Part shown: piece by piece, positions 6,224 to 13,457 of the stretch
Layout: each line of letters begins with the position of its first letter
Numbering within the stretch: the stretch's first letter is position 1
Notes under the pieces: model-generated
The model's input: only the letters and a program-made list of their open reading frames with translations
Told to the model about the DNA's origin: nothing
Databases searched by the model: none
Made by a program: the position numbers and the translations under genes
NCBI GenBank assembly: GCA_938014215.1
Contig: CALLRW010000023.1
Span: 1 to 64,000 of the forward strand
Source of the DNA: an uncultured Alistipes sp.
GTDB lineage: Bacteria; Bacteroidota; Bacteroidia; Bacteroidales; Rikenellaceae
Length of the DNA: 64,000 nt
Direction: 5' to 3'

Positions 6224-7783
6224 TTACTCCGCCTTTCGGAAGTCGAGGAAGATGTGCGAGCCGTCGTACCACCATTCGCTTATGTAAAGACTTATGTCGT
6301 TCGGGATTGAAGCGTTGTCAAACCAGGCCGTTACCGGGAAGATCGAAACGCCGTCTCCGGGATTGTAGCTGCAATTCAGGTTGTTCAATGCCGTGTTCCG
6401 GCTGATATCCAGCGTCGTCAGCTCATTGTAGTCGCAGAACAATGTTGCCAATTCCGTATTTTTGCTCACGTCCAGTGTTATCAGCTTGTTGCCGGAGCAT
6501 TCCAGATGCCACAGCTCCGCCTGGGTACTCACGTCCAGTGTCGTCAGCTGATTGTTGTTGCATTCTATCCAATCCATCTCGGGATTGCTGTTCCCGTTCA
6601 GTGACGTTAACAGATTGTCGTTGCAGTACAACGACTTCAGTTTCGCGTTGTGGCTCAGATCCAGCTCTGTCAACTGATTGTCGTTGCATTCCAACCAATC
6701 CAGCTCGGAGATTTTGCTCAGATCCAGCTTTGTCAGCTTGTTGGAGGAGCACACCAACCAGACCAGCGCCGGGTTCTGTGTCAGACTCAACTCCGTCAAC
6801 AGATTGTTGTTGCAAAATAACTGATCCAATTGGGTATTCTTGCTCAGATCCAGCTCCGTCAACTGATTGGAGGAGCAATTCAACTCGGTCAGAATCGTGT
6901 TTTGAGTCACATTCAGTTCCGTTAACTGATTAGAGCCGCAATTCATCCAATCCAACCCGGTATTTTGACTTAGGTCCAGTTCCGTCAACTGATTGGAGTC
7001 ACAGTACAACATTTCCAGTTTTGTGTTTTGAGTCAGATCCAGCTCCGTCAACTGATTGGCGCTGCAGACCAAATACGTCAGTGCCGTGTTCTGGCTGATA
7101 TCCAGTTCCGTCAACTGATTGTTCTCGCACCACAACGAGGCCAGTTCCGTATTTTTACTCAAGTCGAGCGATGTCAATTTATTGTTGCCGCATTCCAGTC
7201 CTTCCAGTTCCGCGAGTTGACTCACATCCAGCTCCGTCAACTCATTTCTGTAGCATGTCAAGCCCTCCAGTTTCGTGTTTTGGGACAGATCCAGTTCCGT
7301 CAACTGATTCAAGCCGCAGTTCAATACCGTCAGAGCCGTGTTCTGGCTGACATCCAGTTTCGTCAAATAATTTTCGCTGCAGCTCAACTCAGTCAGCGCC
7401 GGGTTCTGACTCACATCCAGCTTCGTCAGTGGATTGGCGCTGCAGTCCAGCTCCGTCAGAGCCTTGTTCTGACTTAGGTCCAGTTCCGTCAGCTGATTGT
7501 ACCCGCAGCCCAACGTCGTCAGTGACGTGAAATGCTCAATTCCCCGCAGGGAGGTAAGCGGGCCCGGAGTGTCACCTTCGCCCCAAACATCGAGTTCGGT
7601 GATTGCGGCCAGGTCGGCCGTCGAGATATGATTCGCATCGGGGATGTAGCCTTTTTCCTGCAAAACCCGGGCGAATACGGGATCGAAGTCGGAAGTAACA
7701 ATTTGCACCGGAATGGAGTCATCCTTCTTGCAGCCGGCGAAGGCCAGGGCGGCAAAGAGGGTCAGGAGATAGAGATGTTTCAT
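6224..7783 (-). CDS. Leucine-rich-repeat lipoprotein (cysteine-containing 21-residue repeats)
   Basis: A 519-residue protein with a lipoprotein signal peptide (LAFAGC, Cys18) and about 18 tandem 21-residue repeats of pattern CxxNQLTELDLSxNTxLxxL (about residues 90-475), close to the internalin/BspA-like LRR class. The repeats give a 63-bp DNA periodicity and very similar copies, so the copy number could vary by recombination. A repeat-free C-terminal domain (about 480-519) closes the solenoid. It is presumably anchored in the outer membrane and may bind a protein or glycan. It is monocistronic and convergent with the DUF2589 operon. Confidence 0.85.
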   Translation of the reverse strand: MKHLYLLTLFAALAFAGCKKDDSIPVQIVTSDFDPVFARVLQEKGYIPDANHISTADLAAITELDVWGEGDTPGPLTSLRGIEHFTSLTTLGCGYNQLTELDLSQNKALTELDCSANPLTKLDVSQNPALTELSCSENYLTKLDVSQNTALTVLNCGLNQLTELDLSQNTKLEGLTCYRNELTELDVSQLAELEGLECGNNKLTSLDLSKNTELASLWCENNQLTELDISQNTALTYLVCSANQLTELDLTQNTKLEMLYCDSNQLTELDLSQNTGLDWMNCGSNQLTELNVTQNTILTELNCSSNQLTELDLSKNTQLDQLFCNNNLLTELSLTQNPALVWLVCSSNKLTKLDLSKISELDWLECNDNQLTELDLSHNAKLKSLYCNDNLLTSLNGNSNPEMDWIECNNNQLTTLDVSTQAELWHLECSGNKLITLDVSKNTELATLFCDYNELTTLDISRNTALNNLNCSYNPGDGVSIFPVTAWFDNASIPNDISLYISEWWYDGSHIFLDFRKAE

Positions 7784-7930
7784 ATGCCTGTTTTTTTATG
7801 GGGTAAACGTTGTCTGATGCCGGGGCCGTTTGTCGGCGGGGCCGGAATTTAGAGGGAGCGAAGAATGAAGGGAGTATATATGGGGTGTTTTTTGCCGGAA
7901 GCGGGGAGCCCGAAGCGGGCATTGACTTCC

Positions 7931-7938
7931 TAAAGATA
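7931..7938 (-). promoter_or_regulatory. Promoter-like TATCTTTA for the LRR lipoprotein
   Basis: On the minus strand TATCTTTA is one base from TAnnTTTG, about 150 bp before the LRR start, implying a leader of about 140 nt. Confidence 0.35.
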
Positions 7939-8010
7939 GGTAAAAAAATCGGAATTCCGACACTGTTGAGCGGTCCGTAGGGGCGAATTTGCCGGAAAAT
8001 TCCGTTTTTG

Positions 8011-8064
8011 TCGTTTAGGCAAGTGGAAAATTGTCGTTTAGGCAATTTTTTGTTGTTTAGGCAA
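8011..8064. repeat. Three direct repeats of TYGTTTAGGCAA
   Basis: TCGTTTAGGCAA at 8011-8022 and 8034-8045 and TTGTTTAGGCAA at 8053-8064, with start-to-start spacings of 23 and 19 bp. They sit in the gene-free 7784-8394 stretch between the divergent LRR and AbiE units. This iteron-like pattern could be a regulator-binding array. Confidence 0.6.
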
Positions 8065-8222
8065 TTTTGAAACCGGCCGCAAACCGGCCTTGCAAAACGC
8101 GCGGACGCCGCCTTCTGACAAGAAGACAGCGTCTGTCGGGATATTTGGTGCGGTTAGCCTTGTTGACAGAGTCTCTTACAAACGAAAGTCGGGCCGGTGA
8201 GCACGAATTTACCTTTGTGTTC

Positions 8223-8339
8223 ATGAGATTGATTGGCATTACGTTGGGAAGGATAGATTTGAGCGGGTATGTTATGTTTTATTGGCCCTTGCCAATCGGG
8301 GAGACAGCTGATTTTTTGCAAGAAAAAGTAATATTTTGA
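8223..8339 (+). CDS. Possible 38-codon ORF behind a TACCTTTG box
   Basis: An ATG at 8223 opens a 38-residue frame 5 bases after a good TACCTTTG promoter box (8210-8217). I recognise no homology. The base composition resembles the AbiE genes downstream. It could be a leader peptide, a degraded gene or chance. A palindrome at 8281-8296 lies inside it. Confidence 0.25.
   Translation: MRLIGITLGRIDLSGYVMFYWPLPIGETADFLQEKVIF
8281..8296. promoter_or_regulatory. Palindrome ATTGGC-CCTT-GCCAAT, candidate AbiEi operator
   Basis: A perfect 6+4+6 inverted repeat about 90 bp upstream of the AbiE promoter box. AbiEi-type antitoxins are known to repress their own operon by binding inverted repeats, so this is a reasonable but unproven operator. 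Confidence 0.35.
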
Positions 8340-8382
8340 ATGGAAAAACATATAAGAAGCATTTTTCTATTCAAAAAATTAC

Positions 8383-8390
8383 TATCTTTG
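8383..8390 (+). promoter_or_regulatory. Promoter -7 box TATCTTTG of the AbiE operon
   Basis: An exact TAnnTTTG match ends only 4 bases before the ATG at 8395. With the usual 5-8 base spacing to the start site, the transcript would begin at or next to the start codon, so the mRNA may be leaderless. Confidence 0.55.
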
Positions 8391-8394
8391 GACT

Positions 8395-9021
8395 ATGGAG
8401 AATCCATTGCAACAATTGGGAAATATTCCTGTTACGGCTTCCGTCCTGGAGACATTCTTCCCGCGTATCAAGAGAGGAAACCAGAAAATCCGATTGCTGG
8501 TGCGCGATAAGCAGATCTTCCGTCTGAAGAAGGGACTTTACGTCTGCAATCCGGAGGTAACGGGTAAGATCCTGTCGACGGAATTGATCGCCAATCATCT
8601 TTGTGCGCCATCGTATGTCTCCATGTCATCGGCCTTGCGTTATTATGGTTTGATCCCCGAAGCGGTGTACACCATGCAGTCGATGACCTTGAAACATGCC
8701 AGAAGTTTTGATACGCCGTTGGGTCGATTCGAATACAGATATATCTCCAAAGAGGCCTTTTCGGTGGGGCTGACTAGTATCCGAAAAGAGGGGTTCGCAT
8801 TTGTGATGGCTACTCCGGAGAAGGCACTATGTGATTTGATTGCAAACTCGGCCAAGGTCAATCTCCGTTATGTGAAGGATGTTGAGATCTATCTGGAGGA
8901 GGATATCCGGATGGAGATGGAGGATTTCCGGCAGCTGGATCCGAAAATTTTTGAGGAATATGCGGCGATTGGTAAAAAGGCCGATTCGATACGAATTTTG
9001 TTGAAATTGTTGAAGCGATGA
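8395..9021 (+). CDS. AbiEi-like antitoxin of a type IV toxin-antitoxin system
   Basis: A 208-residue protein of the AbiEi/DUF6088 type: an N-terminal winged helix (about 15-60; FRLKKGLYVCNPEV) and an AbiEi C-terminal domain (about 65-200; YVSMSSALRYYGLIPE, then TPEKALCDLI). Members antagonise the partner nucleotidyltransferase and repress transcription of their own operon. It overlaps the toxin gene by the ATGA motif (9018-9021), so translation is coupled. The DNA is AT-rich relative to the chromosome, consistent with island cargo. The start at 8395 is the only ATG consistent with the family N-terminus. Confidence 0.87.
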   Translation: MENPLQQLGNIPVTASVLETFFPRIKRGNQKIRLLVRDKQIFRLKKGLYVCNPEVTGKILSTELIANHLCAPSYVSMSSALRYYGLIPEAVYTMQSMTLKHARSFDTPLGRFEYRYISKEAFSVGLTSIRKEGFAFVMATPEKALCDLIANSAKVNLRYVKDVEIYLEEDIRMEMEDFRQLDPKIFEEYAAIGKKADSIRILLKLLKR

Positions 9022-9848
9022 ACAATTCTGTTTATGATCGGATGCTTTCCGCATATGACTTGTCTACGGAGCAACAGAGGCGGAATGCGATTTTTGAAGT
9101 CAATCAGCAGGTGATACTTGCCGGACTGTATAACGGAGGTTTTTTTGATACGGCCGCTTTTTATGGAGGTACCTGCCTGCGTATCTTTCATGGACTTCAA
9201 CGCTTTAGTGAGGACATGGATTTTTCGCTTCTTGCTCCTGATGACCGGTTTGATTTTTCTCGATATTTTCAACCGATCATTGATGAGTTTGCCATCGTAG
9301 GGCGGGATGTCGAGATCAGTAAAAAGGATAAAAAGAGTTTCAGTAAGGTTGAATCTGCTTTTTTGAAGGATAATACGGACGTATATGATGTCTCATTCCG
9401 AACCGATAAATCTGTTAAGATCAAGATTGAGGTTGATACCCGGCCGCCTTTGAAGTTCAGAACGGAGCAACGGCCGCTTTTACTGCCGCATTCTTTTATG
9501 ACGCGCTGTTTCGTACTTTCGGATTTGTTTGCGGGAAAGATGCATGCATTGATCTATCGGGCTTGGAAGAATCGGGTGAAAGGCCGGGATTGGTATGATT
9601 TTGAGTGGTATGTTCGAAATGGAGTACCGCTTGGCTTTGCTCATCTGACTGAACGGGCTCTTCAATTCAATAGTGAGGAGTTGGATCGAGAAACATTTAT
9701 TGTTCGTTTGAAGGAGAAGTTGGCTTCGGCTGATATGAGGCAGGTTAAGGCTGATGTTCTTCCTTTTGTCCGAAACCCCAGGGAGTTGGAGATTTGGTCG
9801 AACGACTATTTTGTCCAGTTGGCGGATATGATTCGTTTTGAGGAATAA
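9018..9848 (+). CDS. AbiEii-like nucleotidyltransferase toxin
   Basis: A 276-residue protein of the AbiEii/AbiGii (DUF1814) family. The nucleotidyltransferase core is visible as GGT (about 50-52), RFSEDMDFSL (Asp66 and Asp68 as metal ligands) and a third acidic strand IKIEVDTRP near residue 150. The KMHALIYRAWKNRVKGRDWYDFEW motif (quoted in part of its conserved KGRDxYD core) follows near 190. Such toxins add nucleotides to tRNA or other targets and can give phage abortive infection; which target applies here is not deducible. It overlaps the antitoxin gene by four bases and is followed by a strong terminator. Confidence 0.87.
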   Translation: MNNSVYDRMLSAYDLSTEQQRRNAIFEVNQQVILAGLYNGGFFDTAAFYGGTCLRIFHGLQRFSEDMDFSLLAPDDRFDFSRYFQPIIDEFAIVGRDVEISKKDKKSFSKVESAFLKDNTDVYDVSFRTDKSVKIKIEVDTRPPLKFRTEQRPLLLPHSFMTRCFVLSDLFAGKMHALIYRAWKNRVKGRDWYDFEWYVRNGVPLGFAHLTERALQFNSEELDRETFIVRLKEKLASADMRQVKADVLPFVRNPRELEIWSNDYFVQLADMIRFEE

Positions 9849-9883
9849 AATTGGTCAGATTCGAGGTATTTGGCCTATAGCAA

Positions 9884-9928
9884 GGACGGAGCAGTATTCT
9901 TTATAAAGAATACTGCTCCGTCCTTTTT
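9884..9928 (+). terminator. Strong terminator of the AbiE operon
   Basis: GGACGGAGCAGTATTCTTT pairs perfectly with its complement ending at 9923, followed by TTTTT. It also sits at the 3' side of the convergent RhuM-like gene. Confidence 0.85.
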
Positions 9929-9998
9929 GCAAACGAATACCTTGTCGGCTGATGAGAATTACCTCCCATGGGGAGTTTGTTCTGTCGATGCTGGACGA

Positions 9999-10349
9999 TC
10001 AGCAGAGCGGCTCCTCGCCGACGATCGCCACAAGCCGGATCCCGGGCCCGGCAGGGCGGAGCAGCCAGCGGCGGAAGGCCTCGCACTCGAGGCTCCGCAG
10101 CCGGAAGGACAACGCCGCGATCATCTCCAGGTTGTAGAGCTCCACCCCTTGGACGATCCGCTGCGTGGCCCCTCTGCGCAGCGCCTCCGAACGGTAGATG
10201 GCCCGGATGTTGGCCCGCACGGCTGCTTCGAAGACTCCGAACAGCCGGGCGATCTCCCCTTGCGTGAGCCATACCTCGCCCCCGGCCGTGCGGCGGATCA
10301 CGACCCGCCCGTCGTCGATCGTAATCGACCCCGTGAAAAAGCCTTCCAT
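9999..10349 (-). CDS. RhuM/virulence-associated-like small protein
   Basis: A 116-residue protein with the RhuM-type core VWLTQGEIARLFGV, then AAVRANIRAIYRSEALRR and GVELYNLEMIAALSFRLRS, which reads as an HTH plus a conserved helical tail. It is much shorter than full-length RhuM proteins (about 330 residues), matching short versions that accompany Bacteroidales integrases. The ATG at 10349 lies 11 bases after the integrase stop, so both are probably one transcript. It may regulate the element. No enzyme motif is visible. Confidence 0.7.
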   Translation of the reverse strand: MEGFFTGSITIDDGRVVIRRTAGGEVWLTQGEIARLFGVFEAAVRANIRAIYRSEALRRGATQRIVQGVELYNLEMIAALSFRLRSLECEAFRRWLLRPAGPGIRLVAIVGEEPLC

Positions 10350-10360
10350 CGCGGCCGGTG

Positions 10361-11587
10361 TCAGAGGTTGTTGGGCAACTTGCTCATCTCGCGCAGAATG
10401 GTCTGGTCGAGCACCTTGGCATAGTGGCGCGTCATCTTCGTATCGGAGTGTCCGAGCATCTTGGCGACACTCTCGATCGAGACGCCGTTGGCCAGCGTGT
10501 AGGTGGCGAAGAAGTGGCGGGCGCAATGGGTCGTCAGCTGCTTGCGGATGCCGCAGATGTCGGCCAACTCCTTCAGGTAGGCGTTCATCTTCTGGTTGCT
10601 CGATACGGGCAGCAGCACGTTGTGTCTCCGGCATTCGGGATCGGTGCGGTAGCGCTGCAGAATCCGCTCGGGGATCTCCAGCAGCGGGATGTTGCACATG
10701 TTGCCGGTCTTCTGACGCGGCTTGCGGATCCAGCGGTGGCCCTGCATGTCGGTGACGATGTGCTCGGGTGCGAGCTGCTTGATGTCCGAAAAGGCCAGCC
10801 CCGTGAAGCAGCAGAAGATGAAGAGGTCGCGGGTCTGGGCCAGCCGCGGGATGTCGATCTCCTTGTGCATCAGCCGTTCGACCTCCGCCTTTTCGGGCAT
10901 CTCGCGCTTGACGGGCTGCAGCGAGAAGCGGATCTCGGCGAAGGGGTCGCGCTGCATCCACTCGCGGGCCAGCGCGATGCGGGTGATCTTCTTGAAGTTC
11001 TTGAGGTACTTCGTCGCCGTGTTGTGACAGCAGCCGCGGTGGGTCTTCAGGTAGAACTCGAACTCCTCGACGAAGCGGCGGTCGACCTCGTCCAGATAGA
11101 GGTCGTCGCGGTGGTAGGTGTGTTGCATGAACTCCTGCGTGAGCTTCATGCAGGTTTCGTAGCGCTCGGCGGTGGCAGCGGCCAGATCGATGCCCACCAG
11201 TTGGTGGCATTTGTCGTTGTGTTCGCGGAAGAGCTCGAAGAGCGTGTGGCGGTTCGAGGTCTTGCGGCCGAGGTAGAGGTCGAGGACCTGCTGGGCGGTG
11301 AAGGGCTGCTCGTCCATCTCCAGATCGCGGTGGATGCGGATGATGCGGGCCCGCACGGTGTCGATGTAGAGGTTGATGGCCTTGCCGAGTGTGGTGCGGG
11401 GCGATGCCTGACCGCGGATGGCGTCCCACTGCTCGGGGAGGATGCTCTTGCGGATGGTGGTGTCGGCGCGCTGGCCGTTGACCGTGATGCGGACGCACAC
11501 GGGGACCTCCCCGTGCTTGTTGGGTCTCGTCCGACGCACGTAGAACGAGATCCGAAAAGTACTTTTTTGTCGATTCATATGCTCCAT
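10361..11587 (-). CDS. Tyrosine-type site-specific integrase
   Basis: A 408-residue integrase of the Bacteroidetes CTn/transposon type: an Arm-DNA-binding domain (about 10-100), a core-binding SAM-like domain (about 115-215) and a catalytic domain (about 225-400). Catalytic residues seen are the Lys in RKPRQKTG, HCARH (His-x-x-Arg), LGH and the Tyr in MTRHYAKV. As in other members of this group, the first Arg position reads TGLAFSD rather than TGLR. The start is 11587, or 11578 (MNRQKSTF), which matches relatives well. It lies 240 bp from the 3' end of tRNA-Ser, the likely attachment site. Confidence 0.92.
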   Translation of the reverse strand: MEHMNRQKSTFRISFYVRRTRPNKHGEVPVCVRITVNGQRADTTIRKSILPEQWDAIRGQASPRTTLGKAINLYIDTVRARIIRIHRDLEMDEQPFTAQQVLDLYLGRKTSNRHTLFELFREHNDKCHQLVGIDLAAATAERYETCMKLTQEFMQHTYHRDDLYLDEVDRRFVEEFEFYLKTHRGCCHNTATKYLKNFKKITRIALAREWMQRDPFAEIRFSLQPVKREMPEKAEVERLMHKEIDIPRLAQTRDLFIFCCFTGLAFSDIKQLAPEHIVTDMQGHRWIRKPRQKTGNMCNIPLLEIPERILQRYRTDPECRRHNVLLPVSSNQKMNAYLKELADICGIRKQLTTHCARHFFATYTLANGVSIESVAKMLGHSDTKMTRHYAKVLDQTILREMSKLPNNL

Positions 11588-11767
11588 GTGTTAACGGGTT
11601 GTAAAGTTACGCCACCGTGTGCAAAATAGGAGCATGCAAAATGCAGAGAATCAGCGAATAAGAACCTTCGGTCGGTGGCAGAATCCGGGGCTGATGGCGA
11701 TGCCACCGAATTGCCTGCCGAAGAGCTTCCGCAAGGGGGTGTACTTGTCCGACCCCGAAAAACAAAA

Positions 11768-11803
11768 ATCCCTGTAAGTGAGCTACTTACAGGGATCATG
11801 GGT
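11768..11803. terminator. Bidirectional hairpin beside tRNA-Ser
   Basis: ATCCCTGTAAGT pairs perfectly with ACTTACAGGGAT around GAGCT (11768-11796). On the minus strand it is followed by a T-rich tail, so it probably terminates the tRNA transcript 30 bases after the tRNA 3' end. T's also follow on the plus strand. Confidence 0.75.
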
Positions 11804-11823
11804 TTTTTGTCAAACCCCCTTAG

Positions 11824-11910
11824 CGGAGAGAGAGGGATTCGAACCCCCGGTACAGTTACCCGTACACCGCATTTCGAGTGCGGCCCGATCGACCACTCCG
11901 GCATCTCTCC
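11824..11910 (-). tRNA. tRNA-Ser (anticodon CGA)
   Basis: The minus strand gives an 87-nt tRNA with acceptor stem GGAGAGA/TCTCTCC, a D-arm, anticodon stem CCGCA/TGCGG holding CTCGAAA (anticodon CGA), a long variable arm (GTACGGG...CTGTAC type) and a T-arm with GGTTCGAATCC. The long variable arm and anticodon identify tRNA-Ser. CCA is not encoded. The 3' end faces the integrase, as expected for an element inserted at a tRNA gene. Confidence 0.95.
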
Positions 11911-11978
11911 ATTTTTGGTCGTTGAGTTCGGCGCTTGTTGCCGCCTTGCTCACCCCGGAAACTTTCGTTTTGGGACTG

Positions 11979-11986
11979 CAAATATA
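11979..11986 (-). promoter_or_regulatory. Promoter -7 box TATATTTG for tRNA-Ser
   Basis: The minus-strand TATATTTG fits TAnnTTTG exactly, about 70 bp before the tRNA 5' end. Confidence 0.6.
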
Positions 11987-12089
11987 GACATAATTTTTTT
12001 GATTGTACACTTTTTGGCAAAAAAAATGCAAATTTTCTGAAAAAATGCCCTCGGAGACCCTCCGTACGGCTTTTTTCTGGGAAAATACC

Positions 12090-12097
12090 TATCTTTG
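12090..12097 (+). promoter_or_regulatory. Promoter -7 box TATCTTTG for the lipoprotein/porin pair
   Basis: An exact TAnnTTTG match about 145 bp upstream of the ATG at 12243, implying a leader near 140 nt. Confidence 0.55.
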
Positions 12098-12242
12098 TAG
12101 GGGAGGCGGGACGTGCTTTTCGTGCAGTATCCGCCGGCAAATCCCGTTTATAGGATGGAAACCGATACTAAAACCGGTACGATTTTCGTTTTTTAGGAAA
12201 GAAAACCCCTGAAAAAGGGACTAACGCAAACTCAAGAGCGCC

Positions 12243-13424
12243 ATGAAACAGATAAGGATTTTCATCGGAATTCTCCTGCTGGCGGCCGGCACGAGTGGCT
12301 GTACGTCGCTCTATCAGGCCTCGGCAGGCTATGGCTCCGACGATCTCTATGCCGTTCACGACCGGGCCGAGATCGCCCGCAAGCAGCAGGCCGAAGCCGA
12401 AGCGCAGCGAGCCGCCGCCGAGGCCCGCAAGGCCCAGTGGGAGGCGCGGATCGCGGAGGCCGAAGCCGCCGCGGCCGAGAACCGGTACTACGAGTACACG
12501 TCGCCCGACGCCAACCCCTACGAGAGCATCCTGGCCGACGACTACGAGAGCGCCTATGCGCGCCGGCTGCGGGGCTTCGAGTCGCCGAGCTACAAGATGC
12601 CGTCGAGCTACCTCGACGCCCGCTACAGTTCGGCCTTCACCTACGCTTCGGCCTACGATCCGGCCTTCTACAACATCGTCATTTCGGGTGATCAGGTCTG
12701 GGTCGAGCCCAAGTATGTCACCTCGATGTTCGGCACGTGGGGCGGAACGGTCATCACGGCTCCGTGGTACTACGGCTGGGACTGGCCGTGGGGACCGAGC
12801 TTCACGTTCGGCAACTGGGGCTGGAGCTTCGGCTGGTACAACCCCTGGTACTATTCGTCGTGGTACGGCCCGTGGGGTCCGTGGTACAACTCCTGGTATG
12901 ACCCCTGGTGGGGCTACGGTTGGGGAGGCTGGTACGGACATCCCTACTGGGGACCCGGCTGGCACGGCAGTCACCGCCCCTACAAGAACTATTACGCCAA
13001 TCCGGGCGGACGTCCCTACCGGAGCTATACCCCCGGCCGCACCACCTCGGGACGCGTCTACGGCACGGGGTCGAGCTACGGCTCGCGCGGTACGAACGGC
13101 CGTCGCACCGTCACCTACGATTCGCGCTACGGCAGCCGCAGCGGCAACAGCCCCTTCGACAACGGTTCGCGCGGCAACCGGGGCAGCTACAACAACAACT
13201 ACAACAATAATTACAACAACGGTTACAACAACCGTAACAACGACAACCGTTTCCCGAACTACAACAACGGCAACAGCGGTTCGCGGGGCAACTACAACAG
13301 CGGCAGCAGCTTCGGCGGCTCGCGCGGCGGTTCGGGCGGTTTCGGCGGCGGAGGCAGCTTCGGTGGCGGCGGCGGTTCGCGGGGCGGATCGGTCGGTGGC
13401 GGCGGATCGCGCGGCAGTCGTTGA
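12243..13424 (+). CDS. Low-complexity lipoprotein: charged helix, Trp/Tyr/Gly-rich middle, Asn- and Gly-rich tail
   Basis: A 393-residue lipoprotein (signal peptide ending AGTSGC, Cys20). Residues about 43-85 form an Ala/Glu/Lys/Arg helix (coiled-coil-like). Residues about 150-250 are dominated by Trp, Tyr, Gly and Pro (WYNPWYY, WYGPWGPWY). Residues about 260-330 are Arg/Ser/Gly/Asn-rich with YNNNYNNNYNN runs, and the end is Gly/Ser-rich. I know of no defined function; similar proteins occur in Bacteroidales. The aromatic, glycine and asparagine bias suggests a sticky, possibly phase-separating or amyloid-like surface protein; that is inference. A porin gene follows 33 bases later, so the two are probably co-transcribed. 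Confidence 0.8.
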   Translation: MKQIRIFIGILLLAAGTSGCTSLYQASAGYGSDDLYAVHDRAEIARKQQAEAEAQRAAAEARKAQWEARIAEAEAAAAENRYYEYTSPDANPYESILADDYESAYARRLRGFESPSYKMPSSYLDARYSSAFTYASAYDPAFYNIVISGDQVWVEPKYVTSMFGTWGGTVITAPWYYGWDWPWGPSFTFGNWGWSFGWYNPWYYSSWYGPWGPWYNSWYDPWWGYGWGGWYGHPYWGPGWHGSHRPYKNYYANPGGRPYRSYTPGRTTSGRVYGTGSSYGSRGTNGRRTVTYDSRYGSRSGNSPFDNGSRGNRGSYNNNYNNNYNNGYNNRNNDNRFPNYNNGNSGSRGNYNSGSSFGGSRGGSGGFGGGGSFGGGGGSRGGSVGGGGSRGSR

Positions 13425-13457
13425 CGCGGCGGTTTCTGACCAGGAAAGATTTCGGAT

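Noticed and set aside
10775..10795. Missing first catalytic Arg (TGLAFSD) in the integrase
   Set aside because: Bacteroidetes integrases of this group commonly have this sequence, and the remaining catalytic residues are intact.
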